Assembly (NCBI GenBank): GCA_021292165.1
Contig: CM037878.1
Span: 287,852,971 to 287,916,970, forward strand
DNA: 64,000 nt
Source: Shinisaurus crocodilurus
Lineage: Eukaryota > Chordata > Lepidosauria > Squamata > Shinisauridae
Reading direction: 5' to 3'
Positions 40,137 through 50,700 of this stretch are shown one piece after another. Below the pieces are notes generated by a model. The model searched no databases. It worked only from the letters and a program-made list of their open reading frames with translations, and was not told the origin of the DNA. The position numbers were made by a program, and so were the translations under genes. How positions within the stretch are numbered: the stretch's first letter is position 1; the number at the start of each line of letters is the position of its first letter.

Positions 40137-40845
40137 CCGCCACCTCCACCAACAGAACATCAGAAGAGCCCTGCTGGATCAGACCATCTCACCCGGTATT
40201 CTGTTCACACGGTGGCCAACCAGCTGCCTATTGGGGACCCCCAAGCAGGACCTGAGTGCAACAGCACCCTCCCGCCCATGTTCCTCAGCAGCTGGTGTAT
40301 ATAGGCATACTGCCTCTGGTACCGGAGGTAGCGTATAGTCATCAGGACTAGTCGCCATTGATCGCCTTCTCCTCCATGAATTTGTCTAATCCCCTTTTAA
40401 AGCCCTCCAAATTGGTGGTCATCATCACTACATCTTGGGGAAGAGAATTCCATAGTTTACCGTAACTCTGCGCTGTGTGAAGAAGGACTTCCTTTTATCT
40501 GTCCTGAATCTCCCACCGATCAGCTGCATGAGATCACCCCTTTGGGTTCCAGTAATGTGAGAGAGGGAGAAACATGCCTCCCTGTCCACTTTCTCCACAC
40601 CGTGCATAATCCCCTATGCTTCTATCATGTCTCCCCTTCTCTCCCCTTTTTTCTAAGCTAAACAATCCCAGTTTCTGTAACCTTCCCTCGTAGGGGACTT
40701 GCTCCAGCCCCTGGATCATTTTAGTTGCCCTTTTCTGCACTTATTTCCAACTCTGCAATGTCCTTTTATAGCTGAGGGGACCAGACGTGTACACAGTATT
40801 CTAAGTGTGGTCGCACCACAGGTTTGTATGAAGGGTATATGATTT
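40137..40845 (-). mobile_element. CR1 LINE 3-prime end
   Basis: Minus strand: [20 protein letters not shown] and [16 protein letters not shown], then LWNSLPQDV-like (near 40440), AINGDY-like end and the UTR CTGCTGAGGAACATGGGCGG through CCAGCAGGGCTCTTCTGATG. Frameshifted. Confidence 0.85.
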
Positions 40846-41224
40846 TAGCAGTTTTATTTTCAGTAGGTAGAGTAGCCATGAAGAAGGTGCTCTCTGCAAA
40901 GTATGGTCCTCCCTTCTTTAATTATCCTAACTCTCAGAATCCTGGACACGTTGCTAGTCTAGAACACGCACTTTTCGATACTGCGTCACACACTCTGGCA
41001 CGACCAAGAGACAGAGCCCAGGACAGGGTTGTGCAAACCAAAGGGGAAGGCCATGCAGGTTACGTGCTGGCTCAACTCTCATTGTCCCACGGAACTCGTC
41101 AGGAGTCAAAGTGTTGCACTGCTTGAGGAATGGTATCGATGAAGAACAGGAAGGTGGGGGGGGGTAGAGGAAGGACCGGAGCTCTCCATCCTTCCCACAC
41201 CTCTGCTCATCGGAACTGACGGGA

Positions 41225-41760
41225 ACTTTTATTTATTTATTTGTTTGTTTGTTACATTTATGGATCGCCCATCTGGCTGGCAAACCGGCCACTCTGGGCG
41301 ATGTACAACACGATAAAATACATTTAAAACAGTATAAAATTTTAAAATCTTAGCCCACCCCATATTCCCGCCTGAACAGCCATGTTTTTAGTGAGCGGTG
41401 GAAGCTCAGCAGAGAGGGGGTTATGGCGGAGGTCACTAGGGAGAGAGTTCCACAGTATGGGGGCCGCCACAGAAAAGGCCCTCTTCCTCGTCCCCACCAG
41501 TCTAGCTGCTCTGGCTGAAGGGACAAGGAGAAGGCCGTCTGTGGCAGATCTTGTTGAGCGGCCCACTTGGTGTCGCTGGAGACGCTCCTTGAGATAACCT
41601 GGACCGGAGCCATATAGGGTTTTAAAGGTCAAAACCAACACCTTGAATTCGGCTCGGCAAGCAACTGGTAGCCAGTGCAGCTCCTTGAGCGCTGGAGTGA
41701 TGTGATCCCGCCGGCGGCTGCCTTTAACCAGGCGAGCCGCCGCATTCTTTGCTAGCATCT
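41225..41760 (-). mobile_element. L2-like LINE 3-prime end
   Basis: Minus-strand frame: LAKNAAARLVKGSRRRDHIT, PALKELHWLPVACRAEFKVL, GSGPGYLKERLQRHQ, RAFSVAAPILWNSLPSD, then the tail with CATCGCCCAGAGTGGCC and AAATAAATAAA. Confidence 0.85.
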
Positions 41761-43030
41761 ATGAACTGTTCAACAGCCCCAGTTTCTCCCCGGGCAGCCC
41801 TCATGCTGGCATTTACAAGAGGCGGAATGCTGCATTTTTCCGCCCAGGAAGCCTTCTCGGAGCGGGCCCTTCCCCAATCTCCATCTGCTGCATTATCAAA
41901 CTGCGCACCTGCGAGGCTCTTATCACCCAGGCTCTTGGGAAACGACATTTCCTCCTCCCTCCCCTCAGGACGAGCTTTGCGGTAATTAAGGCCCTTCTGC
42001 CGGGTTGCTATTTCCTCCCTGATTATTTCACCACAGAACTTGGTGCTATTTTTAATGTCACGCCGCCTCTGTACGCATCCGATCTCAGATCTCGAAGGCA
42101 CACGCAGCATGTTTATTTATGCTGCCATCTGACCCTCTTCTAAGAAAGGTCTGAGCTGGCAAGACGGATTTTGGAAAGGGAGGAAGGAAGGTCCAAATGA
42201 GATGTTCAATGCCCCATACCGGCGGCAAAGCCCCGAGGATTAGGAGGCCGCCACAAGGACATTCCAGCAGTCAAGTGTGGACCCCGGCAAGGCTCCAAGA
42301 GAGGAAATTCCATAATCGGGGGGGGGGCAGTCGCTAACAGGATTTGGCACAAGATGGTAATAAACTAAAGACAGATTCGTAGGATGTCAGATCCCAGCGG
42401 GGCCGGCCCTCCCGTGATGTGGGGTGAAGCCCCTGCCTCGGGCAGCGGAGTGGGAGGTGTGGCAAACTGCAGCACACACACACACACGCCTCTAGTGAGT
42501 GCTCCAGGGAGCCCTTCCGGCCGCTCTCCCACGGCGTGGCATTTGCTGCAAGAGAGCAGCTGACGCGGCTCTACAGAGGCGATCTCCTGGGACACCCTTC
42601 CCATGCCAAGCTTTGAGGAAGGAAACCCCACCAAGCCAGGCATTTTGGCCCGGTGGGCTCCCCCAAAGAGCCACACTGGCTGTTTCCTCAACCGATGCAG
42701 CTTGGGGAGGTAACGGTAAGAGGAAAGGAGTCATGACAAGGTAAAAGGAAGAGGTGGGGGATGAAATGTGGGAAGGGGAAGGGGAGCGCAACGTGGGGAA
42801 GGAGAAGGGGGTCGGGGGGGGTTGCGATGAGGCAGCGCACGCGCTCTCCCGTCTCAGGTGGCGGGAGAGCTTGCGCCTGGGCTGGATCCCAGACAAGGTG
42901 CTGCGCGCTTGCACGGAGCTCCGGCACGGGTGTGGAACACACAAACGCTCACTTAACATGAACAGAAAGTGCCTGGATCAGGCTACGGGCCCAGCTGCGC
43001 CCAACCGGAGGCAGGGGGGAGGAGCAATTA
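41761..43030. other. Intron sequence, no recognised gene
   Basis: About 1.27 kb, partly GC-rich, with a short CA run near 42474. Overlapping frames on both strands at 42365-42960 have no recognised domain. Confidence 0.4.
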
Positions 43031-43034
43031 TTCC

Positions 43035-43235
43035 GTGGAGGAAGAACCTGCTTTGGCACGCAGAAGGGCCCCGATCCAATCCTGCAATCTCCGTTACAAA
43101 AGCATCAGCGAGGCCTTTCCTATCGCCTGTTTGCTGGCTGGGACCCTGGAGAGCCACTCGGAGAGAAAAAAAATATACTGGGCTAGATGGACCAATCCTC
43201 TCCGACATGAGATAAAGGCAGCTTCCGATGTTATT
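43035..43235 (+). mobile_element. tRNA-derived SINE, diverged
   Basis: GAACCTGCTTTGGCACGCAG, CCGATCCAATCC, GGACCCTGGAGAGCCACTCG, CTGGGCTAGATGGACC, GATAAAGGCAGCTTCCGATG. Confidence 0.75.
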
Positions 43236-43330
43236 TATTTACTTACTGCGTATTTATCCTGCTTTTCAGACAATTGTTGTCTCCCAAAGCGGCTCACATC
43301 AATTAAGAGAGAGAGAGAGAGACAGGCCCA
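43236..43330 (-). mobile_element. LINE-like 3-prime tail
   Basis: TTATTTATTTACTTACTGCG, TGTCTCCCAAAGCGGCTCAC and a GAGAGAGA run; minus-strand L2-like tail. Confidence 0.5.
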
Positions 43331-43734
43331 GCCATCAGGCTTACAAAGGGAAAAGACAAGAGACGCACAAGGGAAGGGGGGTGTAGGGAAAAGGAAGCCG
43401 GGGGGGGGGGAGAGATCCGTTTTTCAAGGCCAGAACAAGGTGGGGAGCTATCAGCCGGCATTTCCTTGCATTTCGGGCCAGGCTGATCTTCGCTTGTGGG
43501 TGTTCTTGCTTGGATAGCAACTGATAGCTGTTTGGCCGACGGAAGGGGGGGCAGAACATACTTTCCCCAGCTGGAGCGGAGTGTTCTTTCCGGCAGGGAG
43601 GGGGACGCAAGCTCCCTGCAGCTGCTCCTTCTCTGACCCATGGATGGGCCAGGTTGGCCTACCCATCGGCTTGATGTTGTTCCTGGGAAGCAGGGGTTGC
43701 AGCCTCCCACTGGCCCCCGGTCCCCTGGCCGATG

Positions 43735-44040
43735 GCAGAAGCCAGAGACAACACGATAACCCACACCGTGGGTTGTTGCTGAACTGTGGGTTATCATGTT
43801 GTCTGAACCCGGCCAAGATAACAAACCATGGTGAACAACCCACAGTTCATAACCCAACAACAAACCATGGGTTCTCTCCACGGCTCGTTCGCGGTTAACA
43901 AGCCATGGCTTGTTAGTGCAGCTGGGTTCAGGCAACACGATCGCCCGCGTTTCAGTGACAACCCACGTTTCAACGACAACCCACACTCAACCCTTGAGTG
44001 TGGATTATCGTGTTGTCTGAACCCAGCCAGAGTGTGCTTC
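43735..44040. repeat. AACCCACGGTT-type palindromic repeat
   Basis: GATAACCCACACCGTGGGTT, GGGTTATCATGTTGTCTGAA and CCTTGAGTGTGGATTATCG followed by TGTTGTCTGAACCCAGCC. Many nested short inverted repeats; related to 2866-3150. Confidence 0.6.
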
Positions 44041-44307
44041 CCTTCTGCTCTCCAGCTCCAGGGCAACTACCAGCTGGGGCACGGTGTTCCAAATATCCCT
44101 CTTCGGAAGCTCATAAACAGGATGTGATGGAGACGGCCACCCGCTTGCGGGCGTGTCCCGTACAATTTGGTAAATCAGAGGCTTAGGCCATGTTTACACT
44201 ACAAATTTAAACCATGCCGTTCCTGTTGATCTGCCCTTGTTCCCACAGGAAACCTGGGAACGGGAAGGGTTAGGACCTCCCACAGAATTCTCAGCATCCC
44301 CTTAAGG

Positions 44308-44431
44308 CAGTGTTTCTCAACCTTGGGTCCCCAGATGTTTTTGGCCTACAACTCCCAGCATGCCCCAGCGAGCTATGCTGGCTGGGGCATGCTGGGAGTT
44401 GTAGGCCAAAAACATCTGGGGACCCAAGGTT
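44308..44431. mobile_element. Palindromic hAT MITE, right end truncated
   Basis: CAGTGTTTCTCAACCTTGGG, palindromic centre, then ACATCTGGGGACCCAAGG, where the terminal GTTGGAGAACACTG is replaced by TTCTAAGGCG. Confidence 0.82.
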
Positions 44432-44704
44432 CTAAGGCGACCATTCCAGCTCCACGTTGGTTCCAGTCTGATTTAAGCTTCTGCCTGTGGCCTCAGAAGC
44501 CGGACAGGGACTGAGCTGGACCTTCCAGCAGCTGAGGATAGGAGAGACTTTCCATGCCCCACAGAACTCCTCGACTCCCCACCACCAGCACAGCTAACCG
44601 AACCAGCACAAGTTGTGTGAAAAAAATATATATATGCAAATGCACTCAATTTGCCTAATTTGTTCAGGTTGCCGAGTTTGCTTTTTTTGAGGGAAAACAC
44701 GGAG

Positions 44705-44858
44705 GGGGCCTGGTTAGGCCTGGTTATTACTTGGATGGGAGACCCTCCTCTAGTTTCCTGCATTGGACAGAAAAAAAGACCAACAACTCCCAGCAGGGGG
44801 TTGGACTTGATGGCCTTTGTAGGCCCCTTCCAACTCTATACGATCCTACGATCCTAAG
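44705..44858 (+). mobile_element. 5S-derived SINE, 5-prime truncated, with a MITE scrap
   Basis: GGCCTGGTTATTACTTGGAT, TCCTCTAGTTTCCTGCATTG, then GACAGAAAAAAAGACC and CAACAACTCCCAG (Harbinger-like MITE scrap), then CAGGGGGTTGGACTTGATGG and the CR1-type tail ACGATCCTACGATCC. Confidence 0.75.
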
Positions 44859-45714
44859 AGTGCACACAGACAGGCCTGGTTTTTCTTCACCATCAAACCC
44901 GTGAAGATGTGGAAAGCAGAAATGGTTCAGTCAGAACGCCAACGGGGAACTGACATGCTCCGTTCAATGCCCATGTCAGGTACGCTGACAACTGTATCCC
45001 CAGATAAATCCCACATATGCAAACGCATCCCCTAGGAGAGTCAGCAACAACCTGATTGCTGCTGACCGAAGGAACCCGGGGCACACGGCGCATCTCACGT
45101 CAACCACGCCTGGCGGAAGATCTTTTGCATCGGTAGACTGTCTCACACAACGTCCTAAAGCTGACAGTTTGCTTACAGGATCACCACCTCAGAGCCTTTT
45201 CAACAGCATTGCAAGCTTTGGAAGGAAAGACGCAGTGCAAAGAAATCAGGCTCAGATTGCAATGCACTTTTCAAAAGAAAAAAGAAAAGAAAAGTGCAGC
45301 ACTTTGCAACGGCAGCTGCAAAAATGTGGAGTCGAACAGTGGAAATTAAAAAATAATAATTTCAGACATTATCTTTTAAAACCCCAGTGGCAAGAGCGCT
45401 GCTTTCTATACCTCACATCCCAGGTTCAATAAAATCCCTGGAATCTCAAATTAAAGGATCTTGGGTAAAGGGGCTAGGAATACTGGACAGATTCTGCTGG
45501 TCTGGCTACGCAGTCCAGCAGTTTGATGCAGGAAAATGTTGAGTAATGCTCCAGTCCACTTGTGTATAGTGGATACAATCCAGCCGAAATGATCACAATA
45601 TTTACAGTTTCCACAGGAAAAGCTTGTATACAAAGGGGCTACCCGGAAAGAATGTTACAGAGAACCAAAAAGAAGGTGGATAAAGTAAGCAGAAAATGCT
45701 TATTAGTAACAACA

Positions 45715-46135
45715 ACTGAGGCCTTCCTCCGAGATCAGCATTGGAGGCCTTCCTCCAAGTGCCACCTCCAAGGGAGGGTTGGAGGGTGGCAACAAGGGAG
45801 AGGGCCTTCTCAGTGGTGGCCCCCCGATTCTGGAATGATGTCTCCACTGAGACCTGCATGGCACCAACTTTGTTATCCTCTCGGTGCCAGGTTAAGACTG
45901 CCCTCTTCTCCGAGGCATTGAATGGCATATGGGGGCATTTATGTCGGTCCAGTTGTACTGAAATTGTTTTAGCGGCTCAAATCGTTTTAAATTCTGTTGT
46001 AAATTGTGTATATTGGAATTTTATGCTGCTTTATTGTATTTGTGGTTTGTGTTTTTTATGAATTGTTGTGAACCATCCAGAGAGCTTTGGCCGTTGGGCA
46101 GTATAGAAATGAAATAAAAAATAATAAATAAGAGC
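45715..46135 (+). mobile_element. L2-like LINE 3-prime end
   Basis: Frame: EAFLQVPPPREGWRVATRER, AFSVVAPRFWNDVSTETCMA, SRCQVKTALFSEALNGI; tail with TTGTGAACCATCCAGAGAGC and AATAAAAAATAATAAATA. Confidence 0.83.
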
Positions 46136-46179
46136 AACAAAACAGAAGACTTCTAATAATGGTGTGTAGCTTTCTCTTT

Positions 46180-47045
46180 AATAACATCACAGAATAATAG
46201 AATAGTAGATTGGAAGGGGCCTATAAAGCCATTGAGTTCAACCCCCTGCGCAACGCAGGGTTCCAGGTCAAAGCATCCCTGACAGATGGCCGTCCAGCTG
46301 TACCTTGAATGCCTCCAGTGTGGGAGAGCCCACCGCCTCCCTAGGTAGTTGGTTCCATTGTCGTATTGCTCTGACAGTCAGGAGGTTTTTCCTGATGTTC
46401 AGGAATCTGGCTTCCTGTGCAGGAATCCGGCTTCCTGTAACTTGAGCCCATGATTCCATGTCCTGCAAACTGGGATGCTCAAGAAGAGATCTTGACCCTC
46501 CTCTGCGTGACATCCTTTCATCCTTTTTAGATTGTGTCTTTTTAGATTGTAAGCCTGCGGGCAGGGACTGTCTTGTTAATTGTTGTAAACCGCCCAGAGA
46601 GCTTCAGCTATTGGGCAGTACAAAAATGAAATAAAATAAATAAATAAAATAAAGTACCTAAAGAGCACTATCATATCTCCCCTCAGTCTTCTCTTCTGAA
46701 GGCTAAACATGCCCAGTTCCTTCAGTCTCTCTTCACAGGGCTTTGTTTCCGGTCACCTGATCATCCTTGTTGCCCTCCTCTGAACCCTCTCCAGTTTGTC
46801 TACGTCCTTCTTAAAGTGTGGTGCCCAGAACTGGACGCAGTACTTGAGATGAGGCCTAACCAGTGCTGAGTAAAGGGGAACTAGTACTTCACGCGATTTG
46901 GAAGCTCTACTTCTATTAATGCAGCCCAAAATAGCATTTGCCTTTTTTGCAGCCACGTCACATTGCTGGCTCCTATTCAGCTTGTGATCTACAACAATTC
47001 CAAATTCCTTCTCGCTTGTAGTAGTGTTGAGCTTTAAGTGCCATC
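46180..47045 (-). mobile_element. CR1 LINE 3-prime end, split by an L2-like tail
   Basis: Minus strand: AAKKANAILGCINRSRASKS, LYSALVRPHLKYCVQFWAPH, DKLERVQRRATRMIR (46753-46956), then NLLTVRAIRQWNQLPREAVG and GHLSGML (46268-46400). The UTR ends near 46190. Same subfamily as 1493-2188. An insertion at about 46515-46655 interrupts it. Confidence 0.87.
46515..46655 (+). mobile_element. L2-like LINE 3-prime tail inside CR1
   Basis: GATTGTAAGCCTGCGGGCAG, TTGTAAACCGCCCAGAGAGC, TACAAAAATGAAATAAAATA. Opposite orientation to the CR1 it interrupts. Confidence 0.75.
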
Positions 47046-47483
47046 AGTGGTGCTTTAAGCTGGATCCATCAATAAATACTGGCACTGAATCAAATATGTT
47101 GTTGGATGTAGGGATAAGTTTTATGTAGCTTATAAAAGAACCAGAAAAATAGGGGACTGGCTAGTCAGAAGTGATACCTCGGAGAGAACTGTCATTCAAG
47201 AATAACTTCTCTTGCCAGAATCAAGCCCACCAGTACGATTTTCTTTTTCCCCCCCTACGGACATTGTAAATATTGTCAACCTTGTTTAAGGTTAAAACAA
47301 TTTGTAAATCCTGCTGATGTAAATATTGTGATCATTGTTTGAAGCTAAAACAATCTGTGAATCCTGCTGTTGGAAAGGAATACATGCTGAAAGATTTTAT
47401 GTGCAGGTTGGCACATAACAGCAAACCTGGTGCACACTGTTCGACCACTCCCGCTGCAAGTGGGAGCGGCTGAACAATCAAGG

Positions 47484-47614
47484 GCATAATCCTATGCAAG
47501 TTTAGACAGAAAAAAAGACCGAAAACTCCCAGCATGCCCCAGCCAGCTATGCTTGCTGGGGCATGCTGGGAGTTTTCGGTCTTTTTTCTGTCTAAACATT
47601 CATAGGACTCCGCC
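47484..47614. mobile_element. Harbinger-like palindromic MITE
   Basis: GGGCATAATCCTATGCAAG, TTTAGACAGAAAAAAAGACC, centre CCCAGCATGCCCCAGCC, and the right arm GGTCTTTTTTCTGTCTAAAC, ATAGGACTCCGCCC. Confidence 0.8.
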
Positions 47615-47849
47615 CGTACGGTATTTTTATCCTGCTCTCCAGCCAAAGAAAGCGTCCTGAAATGGCTTATAACCAGTCAGTAAACAAGCCAGTCCCGGCC
47701 CACCGGCTTACAATCCAAAAGACACGACACACAGGGAAGAAGGGATGGGCAGGAAAGAGATCTTCAGTCCATGGTTTGTTTAGCGTGACGTGCGAACCGG
47801 GAACTCTGGCTTGTCTCCTCCACCACAAGCTAGATGCATAAGCCAATAA

Positions 47850-47975
47850 AAGTGCAATCCTTTGCAAATTGAGACAGAAAAAAAAGCCCGGACCGCTATG
47901 CTGGCTGGGGCTTGCTGGGAAATCTAGGCCTTTTTCCCCCCCTGCCTAAACCTGCATAGGATTGGGCCCGGAGAA
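47850..47975. mobile_element. Harbinger-like palindromic MITE
   Basis: AGTGCAATCCTTTGCAAATT, GAGACAGAAAAAAAAGCCC, right arm GCCTTTTTCCCCCCCTGCC, ATAGGATTGGGCCC. Confidence 0.72.
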
Positions 47976-47999
47976 AAGCTGTGCAGTTTGTTTAGCGGC

Positions 48000-48940
48000 T
48001 AAACTTTAGCCGCTCCCCCTTGCCGTGTGTACGGTCAGGCAGCGTACACAAGCACACACACTGGGGGCATTCGAATCTGTCGGAGAAGCAAAGGGGACTC
48101 GCCTGCTTCTCCTTCGTGCACCCTACCTCCTTCCCCCATTGCAGGAAGGAGGCGGGTAACGCATGGACACACCCACCTGATGTCATACGGCCTGCGGAGG
48201 GCCTGGGCGGAGGGTCATCCCCGCTCCACAAAACTTGTTCTGCACCCCTGTTTTAGAGTTTTTTGTTTTACAGAGGTTGTTTTAATAAGAAGCATTATAA
48301 TACTATTATTCGAAATGATGGTCATATATTTTTATAAGTACAACCAAGAGTCTTGCGGCAACTGAGGGGCTCACAAATCAATTTTAAAGGTCTTGGACCG
48401 CAAAGAGCGAGTTCTGAAACTTCTCAGCAAGAGTGGAACTGTCAAGAAGGTATCCAAATTGAAGAGAAAAGAAAAATGTCTAGAGCCAGAGCTATGAGGA
48501 CTCTGGAAACAAAGAAGACTGTACCAAACTGTGTCAAAGCGTTTTTATTTGGGGATATATATATTAGAGAGCCACGTTTGATTAAAAGAGGGTGAGTTTC
48601 AGAGCAGGACAATGTTAAGTTTTTAAGGCACCACAAGACCCTGTCGTTTTTGCTGTAACAGACTAACATGGCTAGAAATCTTTATAAACATTGTGTAGGT
48701 AAAAGAGAGAATAAGTTTTATAACAAAAGGATTTCCTGCAGGTCTGTTATAGAGTTCCCTGATTGAAGGATCATTAGGAACTGAAATACACTGGACAACT
48801 TTTTTTTCGGTCTACCCATTTTTTTCTTGCCTACCCATTTTTTTTCTTGCCTACCCATTTTTTTCCCATGTCTAGCCATTGCTTTTTCACCCTTGAGCCA
48901 TCTAGCCCACCCAGCACTGTCCGCAGTAACTCGCATCGCC
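48000..48940. other. Intron sequence, mostly unassigned
   Basis: 48630-48680 (GGCACCACAAGACCCTGTCG, CAGACTAACATGGCTAG) has the look of an old interspersed repeat. 48810-48870 holds three near-identical direct repeats of TTGCCTACCCATTTTTT. No host exon seen. Confidence 0.4.
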
Positions 48941-48944
48941 TCTC

Positions 48945-49078
48945 TGAGGTGTCCGGCAAAGAGGGGACTTTCCCATCTCCTTCTGCCTGATCCTTCTCAT
49001 TGGAGACTGAAACTGGATCCTTTTTCTGCAGGCAGAGCATGTGCTCTGTCACTGAGCCATGGTCCCTCCCCAATCTCT
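48945..49078 (-). mobile_element. tRNA-derived SINE fragment
   Basis: Minus strand: GGGAGGGACCATGGCTCAGT (A box), CAGAGCACATGCTCTGCC, then CAGTTTCAGTCTCCAATG. Lies 65 bp from the donor of the GDPD5 exon at 49143. Confidence 0.65.
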
Positions 49079-49142
49079 CCCCCGCCCCCCAGGAAGGCAA
49101 AAAGCCACCACTTCCATGCACACTACCAGCCGCTCTACTCAC

Positions 49143-49246
49143 CAGTTGATTTCATTGTAGTCATTGTGAACTTCCCACCAGAAATAAAACCAGATCAGGG
49201 TCAGGAAGAAAGAGAAAGTGAGGATTAAGAACCAGAGGCGTTCCCA
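49143..49246 (-). CDS. GDPD5: GDPD5 exon: first transmembrane segment
   Basis: 104 bp, reading WERLWFLILTF onward and ending NDYNEIN plus TG of a Trp codon (phase 2). It encodes a hydrophobic first membrane span rich in Leu, Phe and Trp, followed by the FYFWWEVHNDYNE segment conserved in GDPD5. The acceptor is a CACAG just upstream at 49247-49250; the donor is a strong GTGAGT starting at 49142. It corresponds to roughly residues 40-74. A tRNA-derived SINE lies only about 65 bp downstream of the donor. The preceding coding exon, with the cysteine-rich cytoplasmic N terminus, was not found to the right and is probably outside the window. Confidence 0.92.
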
Positions 49247-49683
49247 CTGTGAAGGCAAAAAGGGAAGAACCACATTAAGGGGGTGCTTGGGCTAGCAAGG
49301 CACAGCAAGACAGACACGCATTTCTCAGCACCGTGGCAAATCTGGATCAGGACTTGTGCCATTTAGACTGCAGGCAAGGTTTAAATGACTGCACTGCTTT
49401 CCCACCCTCATACAAAAAAAATATGTCCCTGCACAGAGAAAACAAGCATGTCAGGGAGACGGCTAGGCTAGAACCCCGCCCCCATGCTACTTTTCCATAT
49501 GCAGGGAATTCTTTTGCAGTGGGGGGGGGATTCATTCACATGAGGCTCCCCACCTGCAGTCTGAACACATGCACGGGTAGACCACCTTCATGGGAAGAAG
49601 GCCAGATGCTCAATGGTTTGTTGTTGAATTACCTTGGAAGGCAACAGATGTGAACCAAGACGGTAGCATTTAAAAAATGTACA

Positions 49684-49992
49684 TGGTGTCATGGCCACCA
49701 AGGGTCGGCATAGTTGGGCAATTGCTGAGGGCCCACACCCTAGCAGGGGGCCCATTGACAAGAACCTCTGCAACCTGCTCGTTCCACTGCCTCTCGCTCT
49801 GCCCCAGACAGGAGGAGGAGCAGGAGGAGCCACAGCCTGTTTGGTCACCGGCTCTCGGCCTGGCAAGAAAGGAAGTGGGAGCAAAGATGAGAAAGTGGAC
49901 GAGGAGCAATCGCTGCTGATGACAATGGCTGTGAGAAGGTAGACTCAGTGAGGGAGCGGACCCATGGATGGTGTCTTGCCCAAGGCACTGTA
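49684..49992 (+). repeat. Unclassified interspersed repeat
   Basis: GGTCGGCATAGTTGGGCAAT, GAGGGCCCACACCCTAGCAG, GGCTGTGAGAAGGTAGACTC, GTGTCTTGCCCAAGGCA. Uninterrupted counterpart of 8118-9287. Confidence 0.6.
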
Positions 49993-50099
49993 TGTAGTGT
50001 CCACGGTATATGTGTGTGCATGTCTCTTACACGGCAGTCGGAGTCCGTGTATTAGCAAAAAAAACCATCCAGGATATTCCTGGGGGAAGGGAGAGACTG

Positions 50100-50700
50100 A
50101 CTGGGCTTTCACAACGCGACAAACAACCAACGATAACAGTCAACAGTTGGTTGTCGTGTCATGTAAACCCAGCATGGGTTACACTGCGCAGGGTTTTTTT
50201 CACGCTACCCACGATGAGAACCCATGGACTGTTGCCCGGTAGGGATGGGTGACCCGCCCAGCACTCAACTCGCGGCGCGCGAGCCGAGAGCGCTCCCAAC
50301 CGCAAGAGCCGAGCACGAGCGCCAACTGAGGCACCTGCTGGACTTCCGGGTCCCCGGCTCCCTACGTTGTTTACGTGCAAAACACCAAATCTGCACAAAT
50401 TACAGCCAAATCTGCGCAAATTTGGCCGTTTTCTACGTAAACAACGTAGCGCCGGAACCCAGAGGTCGCTTTCCCCAGCTCAGCTCACGAGGATGCGAGT
50501 CGAGCCGGGGAAAAGCTAGGGCGAGCGGAGCGCAGGGGGTCAAGCCCGGCGAGTTCGCCAAACTTCCCACCGCCCGATCAAGCTCCACGCACATCCCTGT
50601 CAGTTGTAGGATTTGTTTTCCCCACGGTGGGTTGTTGCGTCGTCCAAACCCGGACGACTGATCCCACCATAGGTAAAGACCCACGGCCAGCAACTCGCTT
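50100..50700. repeat. Palindromic repeats: AACC-rich block around a GCGCAAAT foldback
   Basis: 50110-50240 and 50617-50690 are of the AACCCACGGTT type. Between them, GGCTCCCTACGTTGTTTACG at 50356 pairs with CGTAAACAACGTAGCGCC at 50436, giving a stem around CAAATCTGCGCAAATTTG. It resembles the foldback at 35520-36100 in composition. One foldback may be inserted within the other repeat. Confidence 0.5.

Larger units (their letters stand above)
4356..49246 (-). other. GDPD5: GDPD5 gene, internal part (nine coding exons)
   Basis: Nine minus-strand exons follow one another in protein order and match the vertebrate GDPD5/GDE2 protein from the first membrane span into the GDPD domain. Together they give 1049 coding bases, about 350 codons, of a family usually near 605 residues. 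Known role: GDE2 is a plasma-membrane ectoenzyme that cleaves GPI anchors or glycerophosphodiesters outside the cell and promotes neuronal differentiation. Motifs such as [23 protein letters not shown] and DGVPFLMHD favour GDPD5 over the paralogues GDPD2 and GDPD4. Exon phases agree at every junction except the first. The first coding exon and promoter are right of the window; the C-terminal exons are left of it. The introns (up to about 14 kb here) are mostly repeats. Confidence 0.93.

Noticed and set aside
42365..42960. Possible unknown exon in a GC-rich stretch
   Set aside because: Frames overlap on both strands, have no domain, no conserved motif and no convincing splice sites.
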